Shown piece after piece: positions 1-12,700 of a stretch of DNA of 64,000 nucleotides. How positions within the stretch are numbered: the first letter of the stretch is position 1; each line of letters opens with the position of its first letter. Under the pieces are notes generated by a model that searched no databases, was not told where the DNA came from, and saw only the letters and a list, made by a program, of their open reading frames with translations. Source of the DNA: Channallabes apus. Lineage: Eukaryota; Chordata; Actinopteri; Siluriformes; Clariidae. The position numbers and the translations under genes are program-made. Where the stretch lies: the NCBI GenBank assembly GCA_030522415.1, contig JAMASW010000046.1, forward strand, positions 50,001 through 114,000. The letters run 5' to 3'.

Positions 1-3000
1 CGCTGGGCCCAGGGTTGTGGGTGCGCGTGTGTATGCTGGGCCCAGGGGTGTGGCAGCGTGTGTGTACGCTGGGCCCAGGGGTGAGGGAGCGCGTGTGTAC
101 CCAGCCGTGTGGGAGCGCGTGTTTACCCAGCGGTGTGGGAGCGCGTGTCTACGCTGGGCCCAGGGGTGTGGGAGCGCGTGTGTACGCTGGGCCCAGGGGT
201 GTGGGAGCGCGTGTGTACGCTGGGCCCAGGGTTGTGGGAGCGCGTGTGTACGCTGGGCCCAGGGGTCTGGCAGCGCGTGTGTACGCTGGGCCCAGGGATG
301 TGGGAGCGCGTATGTATGCTGGGCCCATTGGTGTGGGAGCGCGAGTGTACCCAGCGGTGTGGCAGCGCGTGTGTACACTGGGCCGAGCGGTGTGGGAGCG
401 CGTGTGTACGCTGGGCCCAGGGGTGTGGGAGCGCGTGTGTACGCTGGGCCCATGGGTGTGGGAGCGCGTGTGTACGCTGGGCCCAGGGCTGTGGGAGCGC
501 GTGTGTACGCTGGGCCCAGGGGTGTGGGAGCGCGTGTGTACGCTGGGCCCAGGGGTGTGGTAGCGCGTGTGTACACAGGGGTCTGGGAGCGCGTGTGTAC
601 GCTGGGCCCAGGGGTGTGGGAGCGCGTGTTTACGCTGGTCCCAGGGCTCTGAGAGCGAGTGTGTACGTTCGGCCCAGGGGTGTGTGAGCGCATGTGTACG
701 CTGGGCCCAGGGGTGTGGCAGCGCTTGTGTACGCTGGGCCCAGGGGTGTGGGAGCGCGTGTGTACGCTGCGCCTAAGGGGTGTGGTAGCGCGTGTGTACC
801 CAGGGGTCTGGGAGCGCGTGTGTACGCTGGGCCCAGGGGTGTGGGAGCGCGTGTGTACGCTGGGCCCAGGGGTGTGGGAGCGCGTGTGTACGCTGGGCCC
901 AGGGGTGTGGGAGCGCTTGTGTACGCTGGGCCCAGGGGTGTGGGAGCGCGTGTGTACGCTGGGCCCAGGGGTGTGGGAGCGCGTGTGTACGCTGGGTCCA
1001 GGGGTGTGGGAGCGCGTGTGTACCCAGCGGTGTGGGAGCGCGTGTGTACCCAGCGGTGTGGGAGCGCGTGTGTACGCTGGTCCCAGGTCTCTGATAGCGA
1101 GTGTGTACGTTCGGCCCAGGGGTGTGTTAGCGCGTGTGTACGCTGGGCCCAGGGGTGTGGGAGCGCGTGTGTACGCTGGGTCCAGGGGTGTGGGAGCGCG
1201 TGTGTACGCTGGGCCCAGGGGTGTGGGAGCGCGTGTGTACGCTGGGCTCAGGGGTGTGGGAGCGCGTGTGTACGCTGGGCCCAGCGGTGTGGGAGCGCGT
1301 GTGTACCCAGCGGTGCGGGAGCGCGTGTGTACGCTGGGCCCAGGGGTGTGGGAGCGCGTGTGTACCCAGCGGTGTGGGAGCGCTTGTGTACGCTGGGCCC
1401 ACGGGTGTGGGATCGCGTGTGTCCCCAGCGGTGTGGGAGCGCGTGTGTACGCTGGTCCAAGGGCTCTGAGAGCGAGTGTGTACGTTGGGCCCAGGGGTGT
1501 GGGTGCGCGTGTGTACGCTGGGCCCAGGGGTGTGGCAGCGCGTGTGTACGCTGGGCCCAGGGGTGTGGGAGCGCGTGTGTACGCTGGGCCCATGGGTGAG
1601 GGAGCGCGTGTGTACCCAGGGTTTTGGGAGCGCGTGTGTACGCTGGGCCCATGGGTGTGGGAGCGCGTGTGTACCCAGCGGTGTGGGAGCGCGTGTGTAC
1701 GCTGGGCCCAGGGGTGCGGGAGCGCGTGTTTACCCTGGGCCCAGGGGTGTGGGAGCGCGTTTGCTCCCAGCGGTGTGGGAGCGCGTGTGTATGCTGGGCC
1801 CAGGGGTGTGGCAGCGTGTGTGTACGCTGGGCCCAGGGGTGTGGGTGCGCGTGTGTATGCTGGGCCCAGGGGTGTGGCAGCGCGTGTGTACGCTGGGCCC
1901 AGGGGTGTGGGAGCGCGTGTGTACCCATCGGTGTGGGAGCGCGTGTGTAACCAGCGGTGTGTGAGCGCATGTGTACGCTGGGCCCAGGGGTGTGGGATCG
2001 CGTGTGTACGCTGGGCCCAGGGGTGTGGGTGCGCGTGTGTACCCTGGGCCCATGGGTGTGGCAGCGCGTGTGTACGCTGGACCCAGGGGTGTGGGAGCGC
2101 GTGTGTACGCTGGGCCCAGGGTTGTGGGAGCGCGTGTGTACGCTGGGCCCAGGGGTCTGGCAGCGCGTGTGTACGCTGGGCCCAGGGACGTGGGAGCGCG
2201 TATGTATGCTGGGCCCATTGGTGTGGGAGCGCGAATGTACCCAGCGGTGTGGGAGCGCGTGTGTACACTGGGCCCAGCGGTGTGGGAGCGCGTGTGTACG
2301 CTGGGCCCAGGGGTGTGGGAGCGCGTGTGTACGCTGGGCCCATGGGTGTGGGAGCGCGTGTGTACGCTGGGCCCAGGGCTGTGGGAGCGCGTGTGTACGC
2401 TGGGCCCAGGGGTGTGGGAGCGTGTGTGTACGCTGGGCCCATGGGTGTGGGAGCGCGTGTGTACGCTGGGCCCAGGGGTGTGGGAGCGCGTGTGTACGCT
2501 GGGCCCAGGGGTGTGGCAGCGCGTGTGTACGCTGGGCCCAGGGGTGTGGGAGTGCGTGTGTACGCTGGGCCCAGGGGTGTGGGAGCGCGTGTGTACCCAG
2601 GGGTGCGGGATCGCGTGTGTACGCTGGGCCAGGGTTGTGGGAGCGCGTGTGTACGCTGGGCCCAGGGGTGTGGGAGCGCGTGTGTACGCTGGGCCCAGGG
2701 GTGTGGGAGCGCGTGTGTACGCTGGGCCCAGGGGTGTGGGAGCGCGTGTGTACGCTGGGTCCAGGGGTGTGGGAGCGCGTGTGTACCCAGCGGTGTGGGA
2801 GCGCGTGTGTACCCAGCGGTGTGGGAGCGCGTGTGTACGCTGGTCCCAGGTCTCTGATAGCGAGTGTGTACGTTCGGCCCAGGGGTGTGTTAGCGCGTGT
2901 GTACGCTGGGCCCAGGGGTGTGGGAGCGCGTGTGTACGCTGGGTCCAGGGGTGTGGGAGCGCGTGTGTACGCTGGGCCCAGGGGTGTGGGAGCGCGTGTG

Positions 3001-4577
3001 TACGCTGGGCTCAGGGGTGTGGGAGCGCGTGTGTACGCTGGGCCCAGCGGTGTGGGAGCGCGTGTGTACCCAGCGGTGCGGGAGCGCGTGTGTACGCTGG
3101 GCCCAGGGGTGTGGGAGCGCGTGTGTACCCAGCGGTGTGGGAGCGCTTGTGTACGCTGGGCCCACGGGTGTGGGATCGCGTGTGTCCCCAGCGGTGTGGG
3201 AGCGCGTGTGTACGCTGGTCCAAGGGCTCTGAGAGCGAGTGTGTACGTTGGGCCCAGGGGTGTGGGTGCGCGTGTGTACGCTGGGCCCAGGGGTGTGGCA
3301 GCGCGTGTGTACGCTGGGCCCAGGGGTGTGGGAGCGCGTGTGTACGCTGGGCCCATGGGTGAGGGAGCGCGTGTGTACCCAGGGTTTTGGGAGCGCGTGT
3401 GTACGCTGGGCCCATGGGTGTGGGAGCGCGTGTGTACCCAGCGGTGTGGGAGCGCGTGTGTACGCTGGGCCCAGGGGTGCGGGAGCGCGTGTTTACCCTG
3501 GGCCCAGGGGTGTGGGAGCGCGTTTGCTCCCAGCGGTGTGGGAGCGCGTGTGTATGCTGGGCCCAGGGGTGTGGCAGCGTGTGTGTACGCTGGGCCCAGG
3601 GGTGTGGGTGCGCGTGTGTATGATGGGCCCAGGGGTGTGGCAGCGCGTGTGTACGCTGGGCCCAGGGGTGTGGGAGCGCGTGTGTACCCATCGGTGTGGG
3701 AGCGCGTGTGTAACCAGCGGTGTGTGAGCGCATGTGTACGCTGGGCCCAGGGGTGTGGGATCGCGTGTGTACGCTGGGCCCAGGGGTGTGGGTGCGCGTG
3801 TGTACCCTGGGCCCATGGGTGTGGCAGCGCGTGTGTACGCTGGACCCAGGGGTGTGGGAGCGCGTGTGTACGCTGGGCCCAGGGTTGTGGGAGCGCGTGT
3901 GTACGCTGGGCCCAGGGGTCTGGCAGCGCGTGTGTACGCTGGGCCCAGGGACGTGGGAGCGCGTATGTATGCTGGGCCCATTGGTGTGGGAGCGCGAATG
4001 TACCCAGCGGTGTGGGAGCGCGTGTGTACACTGGGCCCAGCGGTGTGGGAGCGCGTGTGTACGCTGGGCCCAGGGGTGTGGGAGCGCGTGTGTACGCTGG
4101 GCCCATGGGTGTGGGAGCGCGTGTGTACGCTGGGCCCAGGGCTGTGGGAGCGCGTGTGTACGCTGGGCCCAGGGGTGTGGGAGCGTGTGTGTACGCTGGG
4201 CCCATGGGTGTGGGAGCGCGTGTGTACGCTGGGCCCAGGGGTGTGGGAGCGCGTGTGTACGCTGGGCCCAGGGGTGTGGCAGCGCGTGTGTACGCTGGGC
4301 CCAGGGGTGTGGGAGTGCGTGTGTACGCTGGGCCCAGGGGTGTGGGAGCGCGTGTGTACCCAGGGGTGCGGGATCGCGTGTGTACGCTGGGCCAGGGTTG
4401 TGGGAGCGCGTGTGTACGCTGGGCCCAGGGGTGTGGGAGCGCGTGTGTACGCTGGGCCCAGGGGTGTGGGAGCGCGTGTGTACGCTGGGCCCAGGGGTGT
4501 GGTAGCGCGTGTGTACCCAGGGGTCTGGGAGCGCGTGTGTACGCTGGGCCCAGGGGTGTGGGAGCGCGTGTGTACGC
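1..4577. repeat. Higher-order block A, copy 1
   Basis: This 4.6-kb stretch recurs at 18,307-22,883 at a constant offset of 18,306 bp. Length variants and rare marker units keep the same order in both, including the GATAG marker at 1,075 and 2,838 and the GGTTTTGGG 26-bp unit near 1,620 and 3,383. I saw only a few substitutions between the copies, for example TATGATGGG at about 3,620 against TATGCTGGG, and GTACCC at about 3,125 against GAACCC. The left limit is set by the window edge, so the block may be longer. On the right the copies part at 4,578, where this copy reads CGCAGGG and the other CGCTGGT. Inside it, the region after marker 1,075 is repeated 1,763 bp later. Confidence 0.9.
1075..1140. 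repeat. Diverged marker unit pair (GATAG type)
   Basis: Two consecutive 33-bp units carry several linked changes: the first has TCCCAGGTCTCTGATAGCG and the second starts CGTTCGG and contains GTGTGTTAGCG. The pair is a landmark for higher-order phase. Its first base is seen at 1,075, 2,838, 5,299, 7,760, 9,403, 9,863, 10,435, 10,928, 12,308, 12,799, 19,381, 21,144, 25,277, 27,270, 29,274, 31,278, 33,271, 35,275, 37,279, 39,631, 40,288 (here GATATCG), 40,860, 41,353, 43,797 and 44,288. I see none after 44,320. The spacings 1,763, 2,461, 1,993 and 2,004 recur. Some copies read CGTTCGGTCC instead of CGTTCGGCCC. Confidence 0.9.
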
Positions 4578-5141
4578 AGGGCCCATGGGTATGGGAGCAC
4601 GTGAGTACGCTGGGCCCAGGGGTGTGGGAGCGCGTGTGTACCCAGGGGTGTGGGATCGCGTGTGTACGCTGGGCCAGGGTTGTGGGAGCGCGTGTGTACG
4701 CTGGGCCCAGGGGTGTGGGAGCGCGTGTGTACGCTGGGCCCAGGGGTGTGGGAGCGCGTGTGTACGCTGGGCCCAGGGGTGTGGTAGCGCGTGTGTACCC
4801 AGGGGTCTGGGAGCGCGTGTGTACGCTGGGCCCAGGGGTGTGGGAGCGCGTGTTTACGCTGGTCCCAGGGCTCTGAGAGCGAGTGTGTACATTCGGCCCA
4901 GGGGTGTGGGAGCGCATGTGTACGCTGGGCCCAGGGGTGTGGCAGCGCTTGTGTACGCTGGGCCCAGGGGTGTGGGAGCGCGTGTGTACGCTGCGCCTAA
5001 GGGGTGTGGTAGCGCGTGTGTACCCAGGGGTCTGGGAGCGCGTGTGTACGCTGGGCCCAGGGGTGTGGGAGCGCGTGTGTACGCTGGGCCCAGGGGTGTG
5101 GGAGCGCGTGTGTACGCTGGGCCCAGGGGTGTGGGAGCGCT
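2681..5141. repeat. 2,461-bp higher-order repeat, copy 1
   Basis: First of three tandem copies with a period of exactly 2,461 bp, read from the GATAG marker at 2,838, 5,299 and 7,760. The left limit is where this copy has GCGCGTG and the next has GCGCTTG (about 2,680 against 5,141). It overlaps block A, whose right end at 4,577 lies inside it. Block A contains a shorter relative with a 1,763-bp period (marker 1,075 to 2,838) that lacks about 700 bp of this unit. Confidence 0.88.
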
Positions 5142-7602
5142 TGTGTACGCTGGGCCCAGGGGTGTGGGAGCGCGTGTGTACGCTGGGCCCAGGGGTGTGG
5201 GAGCGCGTGTGTACGCTGGGTCCAGGGGTGTGGGAGCGCGTGTGTACCCAGCGGTGTGGGAGCGCGTGTGTACCCAGCGGTGTGGGAGCGCGTGTGTACG
5301 CTGGTCCCAGGTCTCTGATAGCGAGTGTGTACGTTCGGCCCAGGGGTGTGTTAGCGCGTGTGTACGCTGGGCCCAGGGGTGTGGGAGCGCGTGTGTACGC
5401 TGGGTCCAGGGGTGTGGGAGCGCGTGTGTACGCTGGGCCCAGGGGTGTGGGAGCGCGTGTGTACGCTGGGCTCAGGGGTGTGGGAGCGCGTGTGTACGCT
5501 GGGCCCAGCGGTGTGGGAGCGCGTGTGTACCCAGCGGTGCGGGAGCGCGTGTGTACGCTGGGCCCAGGGGTGTGGGAGCGCGTGTGTACCCAGCGGTGTG
5601 GGAGCGCTTGTGTACGCTGGGCCCACGGGTGTGGGATCGCGTGTGTCCCCAGCGGTGTGGGAGCGCGTGTGTACGCTGGTCCAAGGGCTCTGAGAGCGAG
5701 TGTGTACGTTGGGCCCAGGGGTGTGGGTGCGCGTGTGTACGCTGGGCCCAGGGGTGTGGCAGCGCGTGTGTACGCTGGGCCCAGGGGTGTGGGAGCGCGT
5801 GTGTACGCTGGGCCCATGGGTGAGGGAGCGCGTGTGTACCCAGGGTTTTGGGAGCGCGTGTGTACGCTGGGCCCATGGGTGTGGGAGCGCGTGTGTACCC
5901 AGCGGTGTGGGAGCGCGTGTGTACGCTGGGCCCAGGGGTGCGGGAGCGCGTGTTTACCCTGGGCCCAGGGGTGTGGGAGCGCGTTTGCTCCCAGCGGTGT
6001 GGGAGCGCGTGTGTATGCTGGGCCCAGGGGTGTGGCAGCGTGTGTGTACGCTGGGCCCAGGGGTGTGGGTGCGCGTGTGTATGATGGGCCCAGGGGTGTG
6101 GCAGCGCGTGTGTACGCTGGGCCCAGGGGTGTGGGAGCGCGTGTGTACCCATCGGTGTGGGAGCGCGTGTGTAACCAGCGGTGTGTGAGCGCATGTGTAC
6201 GCTGGGCCCAGGGGTGTGGGATCGCGTGTGTACGCTGGGCCCAGGGGTGTGGGTGCGCGTGTGTACCCTGGGCCCATGGGTGTGGCAGCGCGTGTGTACG
6301 CTGGACCCAGGGGTGTGGGAGCGCGTGTGTACGCTGGGCCCAGGGTTGTGGGAGCGCGTGTGTACGCTGGGCCCAGGGGTCTGGCAGCGCGTGTGTACGC
6401 TGGGCCCAGGGACGTGGGAGCGCGTATGTATGCTGGGCCCATTGGTGTGGGAGCGCGAATGTACCCAGCGGTGTGGGAGCGCGTGTGTACACTGGGCCCA
6501 GCGGTGTGGGAGCGCGTGTGTACGCTGGGCCCAGGGGTGTGGGAGCGCGTGTGTACGCTGGGCCCATGGGTGTGGGAGCGCGTGTGTACGCTGGGCCCAG
6601 GGCTGTGGGAGCGCGTGTGTACGCTGGGCCCAGGGGTGTGGGAGCGTGTGTGTACGCTGGGCCCATGGGTGTGGGAGCGCGTGTGTACGCTGGGCCCAGG
6701 GGTGTGGGAGCGCGTGTGTACGCTGGGCCCAGGGGTGTGGCAGCGCGTGTGTACGCTGGGCCCAGGGGTGTGGGAGTGCGTGTGTACGCTGGGCCCAGGG
6801 GTGTGGGAGCGCGTGTGTACCCAGGGGTGCGGGATCGCGTGTGTACGCTGGGCCAGGGTTGTGGGAGCGCGTGTGTACGCTGGGCCCAGGGGTGTGGGAG
6901 CGCGTGTGTACGCTGGGCCCAGGGGTGTGGGAGCGCGTGTGTACGCTGGGCCCAGGGGTGTGGTAGCGCGTGTGTACCCAGGGGTCTGGGAGCGCGTGTG
7001 TACGCTGGGCCCAGGGGTGTGGGAGCGCGTGTGTACGCAGGGCCCATGGGTATGGGAGCACGTGAGTACGCTGGGCCCAGGGGTGTGGGAGCGCGTGTGT
7101 ACCCAGGGGTGTGGGATCGCGTGTGTACGCTGGGCCAGGGTTGTGGGAGCGCGTGTGTACGCTGGGCCCAGGGGTGTGGGAGCGCGTGTGTACGCTGGGC
7201 CCAGGGGTGTGGGAGCGCGTGTGTACGCTGGGCCCAGGGGTGTGGTAGCGCGTGTGTACCCAGGGGTCTGGGAGCGCGTGTGTACGCTGGGCCCAGGGGT
7301 GTGGGAGCGCGTGTTTACGCTGGTCCCAGGGCTCTGAGAGCGAGTGTGTACATTCGGCCCAGGGGTGTGGGAGCGCATGTGTACGCTGGGCCCAGGGGTG
7401 TGGCAGCGCTTGTGTACGCTGGGCCCAGGGGTGTGGGAGCGCGTGTGTACGCTGCGCCTAAGGGGTGTGGTAGCGCGTGTGTACCCAGGGGTCTGGGAGC
7501 GCGTGTGTACGCTGGGCCCAGGGGTGTGGGAGCGCGTGTGTACGCTGGGCCCAGGGGTGTGGGAGCGCGTGTGTACGCTGGGCCCAGGGGTGTGGGAGCG
7601 CT
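5142..7602. repeat. 2,461-bp higher-order repeat, copy 2
   Basis: Second tandem copy, aligned base for base with the first at an offset of 2,461 bp. Shared rare units include the GGTATGGGAGCACGTGAG variant (near 4,587 and 7,048), CGCTGCGCCTAAGG (near 4,989 and 7,450) and the TATGATGGG substitution (near 3,620 and 6,081). Sharing such private variants shows recent duplication as a block rather than unit-by-unit drift. Confidence 0.9.
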
Positions 7603-8610
7603 TGTGTACGCTGGGCCCAGGGGTGTGGGAGCGCGTGTGTACGCTGGGCCCAGGGGTGTGGGAGCGCGTGTGTACGCTGGGTCCAGGGGTGTGGGAGCGC
7701 GTGTGTACCCAGCGGTGTGGGAGCGCGTGTGTACTCAGCGGTGTGGGAGCGCGTGTGTACGCTGGTCCCAGGTCTCTGATAGCGAGTGTGTACGTTCGGC
7801 CCAGGGGTGTGTTAGCGCGTGTGTACGCTGGGCCCAGGGGTGTGGGAGCGCGTGTGTACGCTGGGTCCAGGGGTGTGGGAGCGCGTGTGTACGCTGGGCC
7901 CAGGGGTGTGGGAGCGCGTGTGTACGCTGGGCTCAGGGGTGTGGGAGCGCGTGTGTACGCTGGGCCCAGCGGTGTGGGAGCGCGTGTGTACCCAGCGGTG
8001 TGGGAGCGCGTGTGTACGCTGGGCCCAGGGGTGTGGGAGCGCGTGTGTACCCAGCGGTGTGGGAGCGCTTGTGTACGCTGGGCCCACGGGTGTGGGATCG
8101 CGTCTGTACCCAGCGGTGTGGGAGCGCGTGTGTACGCTGGTCCAAGGGCTCTGAGAGCGAGTGTGTACGTTGGGCCCAGGGGTGTGGGTGCGCGTGTGTA
8201 CGCTGGGCCCAGGGGTGTGGCAGCGCGTGTGTACGCTGGGCCCAGGGGTGTGGGAGCGCGTGTGTACGCTGGGCCCATGGGTGAGGGAGCGCGTGTGTAC
8301 CCAGGGTTTTGGGAGCGCGTGTGTACGCTGGGCCCATGGGTGTGGGAGCGCGTGTGTACCCAGCGGTGTGGGAGCGCGTGTGTACGCTGGGCCCAGGGGT
8401 GCGGGAGCGCGTGTTTACCCTGGGCCCAGGGGTGTGGGAGCGCGTTTGCTCCCAGCGGTGTGGGAGCGCGTGTGTATGCTGGGCCCAGGGGTGTGGCAGC
8501 GTGTGTGTACGCTGGGCCCAGGGGTGTGGGTGCGCGTGTGTATGCTGGGCCCAGGGGTGTGGCAGCGTGTGTGTACGCTGGGCCCAGGGGTGTGGGAGCG
8601 CGTGTGTACC
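7603..8610. repeat. 2,461-bp higher-order repeat, truncated copy 3
   Basis: The third copy follows the second at the same 2,461-bp offset for about 1 kb. It then departs between about 8,568 (GCAGCGTG in place of GCAGCGCG) and 8,610 (CCCAGCGG in place of CCCATCGG). A few private substitutions appear, such as GTACTCAGCGG near 7,731 and GCGTCTGTACCC near 8,101, where the other copies read GTGTCCCC. Confidence 0.85.
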
Positions 8611-8911
8611 CAGCGGTGTGGGAGCGCGTGTGTACCCAGCGGTGTGGGAGCGCGTGTGTACGCTGGGCCCAGGGGTGCGGGAGCGCGTGTTTACCCTGGG
8701 CCCAGGGGTGTGGGAGCGCGTTTGCTCCCAGCGGTGTGGGAGCCCGTGTGTATGCTCGGCCCAGGGGTGTGGCAGCGTGTGTGTACGCTGGGCCCAGGGG
8801 TGTGGGTGCGCGTGTGTATGCTGGGCCCAGGGGTGTGGCAGCGTGTGTGTACGCTGGGCCCAGGGGTGTGGGAGCGCGTGTGTACCCAGCGGTGTGGGAG
8901 CGCGTGTGTAT
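8360..8911. repeat. 276-bp local tandem duplication
   Basis: A segment containing the TTTGCTCCCAGCGG junction occurs at 8,445 and again at 8,721, an offset of 276 bp, which equals six 33-bp and three 26-bp units. The second copy has private changes (GAGCCCGTG and TATGCTCGGCCC). The same GAGCCCGTG/GCTCGGCC variant reappears at about 26,658, 28,927, 30,615, 32,659, 34,928, 36,617 and 38,937. The limits are approximate because the flanks are near-identical units. Confidence 0.75.
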
Positions 8912-9714
8912 CCAGCGGTGTGGGAGCGCGTGTGTACGCTGGGCCCAGGAGTGTGGGAGCGCGTGTGTACGCTGGGCCCAGGGGTGTGGGAGCGCGTGTG
9001 TACCCAGGGGTGTGGGAGCGCGTGTGTACGCTGGGCCAGGGTTGTGGGAGCGCGTGTGTACGCTGGGCCCAGGGGTGTGGGAGCGCGTGTGTACGCTGGG
9101 CCCAGGGGTGTGGGTGCGCATGTGTACGCTGGGCCCAGGGGTGTGGCAGCGCTTGTGTACGCTGGGCCCAGGGGTGTGGGAGCGCGTGTGTACCCAGGGG
9201 TCTGGGAGCGCGTGTGTACGCTGGGCCCAGGGGTGTGGGAGCGCGTGTGTACGCTGGGCCCAGGGGTGTGGGAGCGCGTGTGTACGCTGGGCCCAGGGGT
9301 GTGGGAGCACGTGTGTACGCTGGGTCCAGGGGTGTGGGAGCGCGTGTGTACCCAGCGGTGTGGGAGCGCGTGTTTACCCAGCGGTGTGGGAGCGCGTGTG
9401 TACGCTGGTCCCAGGTCTCTGATAGCGAGTGTGTACGTTCGGTCCAGGGGTGTGTTAGCGCGTGTGTACGCTGGGTCCAGGGGTGTGGGAGCGCGTGTGT
9501 ACGCTGGGCCCAGGGGTGTGGGAGCGCGTGTGTACGCTGGGCTCAGGGGTGTGGGAGCTCGTGTGTACGCTGGGCCCAGCGGTGTGGGAGCGCGTGTGTA
9601 CCCAGCGGTGTGGGAGCGCGTGTGTACGCTGGGCACAGGGGTGTGGGAGCGCGTGTGTACCCAGCGGTGTGGGAGCGCTTGTGTTCACTGGGCCCACGGG
9701 TGTGGGATCGCGTG
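8912..9714. repeat. Array segment linking two higher-order families
   Basis: Ordinary 33- and 26-bp units with one 32-bp unit (GGGCCAGGGTTG near 9,034), a GATAG marker at 9,403 and a GAGCTCGTG variant near 9,556. The order of variants resembles parts of the 28-31 kb and 39 kb regions, but I could not assign it to one larger copy. No gene-like sequence is present. Confidence 0.7.
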
Positions 9715-12700
9715 TGTACCCAGCGGTGTGGGAGCGCGTGTGTATGCTGGGCCCAGGGGTGTGGGAGCGCGTGTGTACGCTGGGTCCAGGGGTGTGGGAG
9801 CGCGTGTGTACCCAGCGGTGTGGGAGCGCAAGTGTACCCAGCGGTGTGGGAGCGCGTGTGTACGCTGGTCCCAGGTCTCTGATAGCGAGTGTGTACGTTC
9901 GGCCCAGGGGTGTGTTAGCGCGTGTGTACGCTGGGCCCAGGGGTGTGGGAGCGCGTGTGTACGCTGGGCCAGGGTTGTGGGAGCGCGTGTGTACGCTGGG
10001 CCCAGGGGTGTGGGAGCGCGTGTGTACGCTGGGCCCAGGGGTGTGGGTGCGCATGTGTACGCTGGGCCCAGGGGTGTGGCAGCGCTTGTGTACGCTGGGC
10101 CCAGGGGTGTGGGAGCGCGTGTGTACGCTGGGCCCAGGGGTGTGGTAGCGCGTGTGTACCCAGGGGTCTGGGAGCGCGTGTGTACGCTGGGCCCAGGGGT
10201 GTGGGAGCGCGTGTGTACGCTGGGCCCAGGGGTGTGGGAGCGCGTGTGTACGCTGGGCCCAGGGGTGTGGGAGCGCGTGTGTACGCTGGGCCCAGGGGTG
10301 TGGGAGCGCGTGTGTACGCTGGGCCCAGGGGTGTGGGAGCGCGTGTGTATGCTGGGTCCAGGGGTGTGGGAGCGCGTTTGTACCCAGCGGTGTGGGAGCG
10401 CGTGTTTACCCAGCGGTGTGGGAGCGCGTGTGTACGCTGGTCCCAGGTCTCTGATAGCGAGTGTGTACGTTCGGTCCAGGGGTGTGTTAGCGCGTGTGTA
10501 CGCTGGGCCCAGGGGTGTGGGAGCGCGTGTGTACGCTGGGTCCAGGGGTGTGGGAGCGCGTGTGTACGCTGGGCCCAGGGGTGTGGGAGCGTGTGTGTAC
10601 GCTGGGCTCAGGGGTGTGGGAGCTCGTGTGTACGCTGGGCCCAGCGGTGTGGGAGCGCGTGTGTACCCAGCGGTGTGGGAGCGCGTGTGTACGCTGGGCA
10701 CAGGGGTGTGGGAGCGCGTGTGTACCCAGCGGTGTGGGAGCGCTTGTGTACGCTGGGCCCACGGGTGTGGGATCGCGTGTGTACCCAGCGGTGTGGGAGC
10801 GCGTGTGTATGCTGGGCCCAGGGGTGTGGGAGCGCGTGTGTACGCTGGGTCCAGGGGTGTGGGAGCGCGTGTGTACCCAGCGGTGTGGAAGCGCAAGTGT
10901 ACCCAGCGGTGTGGGAGCGCGTGTGTACGCTGGTCCCAGGTCTCTGATAGCGAGTGTGTACGTTCGGCCCAGGGGTGTGTTAGCGCGTGTGTACGCTGGG
11001 CCCAGGGGTGTGGGAGCGCGTGTGTACGCTGGGTCCAGGGGTGTGGGAGCGCGTGTGTACGCTGGGCCCAGGGGTGTGGGAGCGCGTGTGTACGCTGGGC
11101 CCAGGGGTGTGGAGCGCATGTGTACGCTGGGCCCAGGGGTGCGGGAGCGCGTGTGTACGCTGGGCCCAGGGGTGTGGGAGCGCGTGTGTACCCAGGGTTT
11201 TGGGAGCGCGTGTGTACGCTGGGCCCATGGGTGTGGGAGCGCGTGTGTACCCAGCGGTGTGGGAGCGCGTGTGTACGCTGGGCCCAGGGGTGCGGGAGCG
11301 CGTGTTTACCCTGGGCCCAGGGGTGTGGGAGCGCGTTTGCTCGCAGCGGTGTGGGAGCGCGTTTGCTCCCAGCGGTGTGGGAGCGCGTGTGTACCCAGCG
11401 GTGTGTGAGCGTGTGTGTACGCTGGGCCCAGGGGTGTGGGAGCGCGTGTGTACGCTGGGCCCAGGTGTGTGGGTGCGCGTGTGTACGCTGGGCCAAGGGG
11501 TGTGGGTGCGCGTGTGTACGCTGGGCCCAGGGGTGTGGCAGCGCGTGTGTACGCTGGTCCCAGGGGTGTGGGAGCGCGTGTGTACGCTGGGCCCAGGGGT
11601 GTGGGAGCGCGTGTGTACGCTGGGCCCAGGGGTGTGGGAGCGCGTGTGTACTCTGGGCCCATGGGCGTGGGAGTGCGTGTGTACCCAGGGGTGTGGGAGC
11701 GCGTGTGTACGCTGGGACCATGCGCGTGGGAGTGCGTGTGTACCCAGGGGTGTGGGAGCGCGTGTGTACGCTGGGCCCAGGGGTGTGGGAGCGCGTGTGT
11801 ACGCTGGGCCCAGGGGTGTGGGAGCGCGTGTGTACGCTGGGCCAGGGTTGTGGGAGCGCGTGTGTACGCTGGGCCCAGGGGTGTGGGAGCGCGTGTGTAC
11901 GCTGGGCCCAGGGGTGTGGATGCGCATGTGTACGCTGGGCCCAGGGGTGTGGCAGCGCTTGTGTACGCTGGGCCCAGGGGTGTGGGAGCGCGTGTGTACG
12001 CTGGGCCCAGGGGTGTGGTAGCGCGTGTGTACCCAGGGGTCTGGGAGCGCGTGTGTACGCTGGGCCCAGGGGTGTGGGAGCGCGTGTGTACGCTGGGCCC
12101 AGGGGTGTGGGAGCGCGTGTGTACGCTGGGCCCAGGGGTGTGGGAGCGCGTGTGTATGCTGGGCCCAGGGGTGTGGGAGCGCGTGTGTACGCTGGGCCCA
12201 GGGGTGTGGGAGCGCGTGTGTACGCTGGGTCCAGGGGTGTGGGAGCGCGTGTGTACCCAGCGGTGTGGGAGCGCGTGTTTACCCAGCGGTGTGGGAGCGC
12301 GTGTGTACGCTGGTCCCAGGTCTCTGATAGCGAGTGTGTACGTTCGGTCCAGAGGTGTGTTAGCGCGTGTGTACGCTGGGCCCAGGGGTGTGGGAGCGCG
12401 TGTGTACGCTGGGTCCAGGGGTGTGGGAGCGCGTGTGTACGCTGGGCCCAGGGGTGTGGGAGCGTGTGTATGCTGGGCTCAGGGGTGTGGGAGCTCGTGT
12501 GTACGCTGGGCCCAGCGGTGTGGGAGCGCGTGTGTACCCAGCGGTGTGGGAGCGCGTGTGTACGCTGGGCACAGGGGTGTGGGAGCGCGTGTGTACCCAG
12601 CATTGTGGGAGCGCTTGTGTACGCTGGGCCCACGGGTTTGGGATCGCGTGTGTACCCAGCGGTGTGGGAGCGCGTGTGTACGCTGGGCCCAGGAGTGTGG

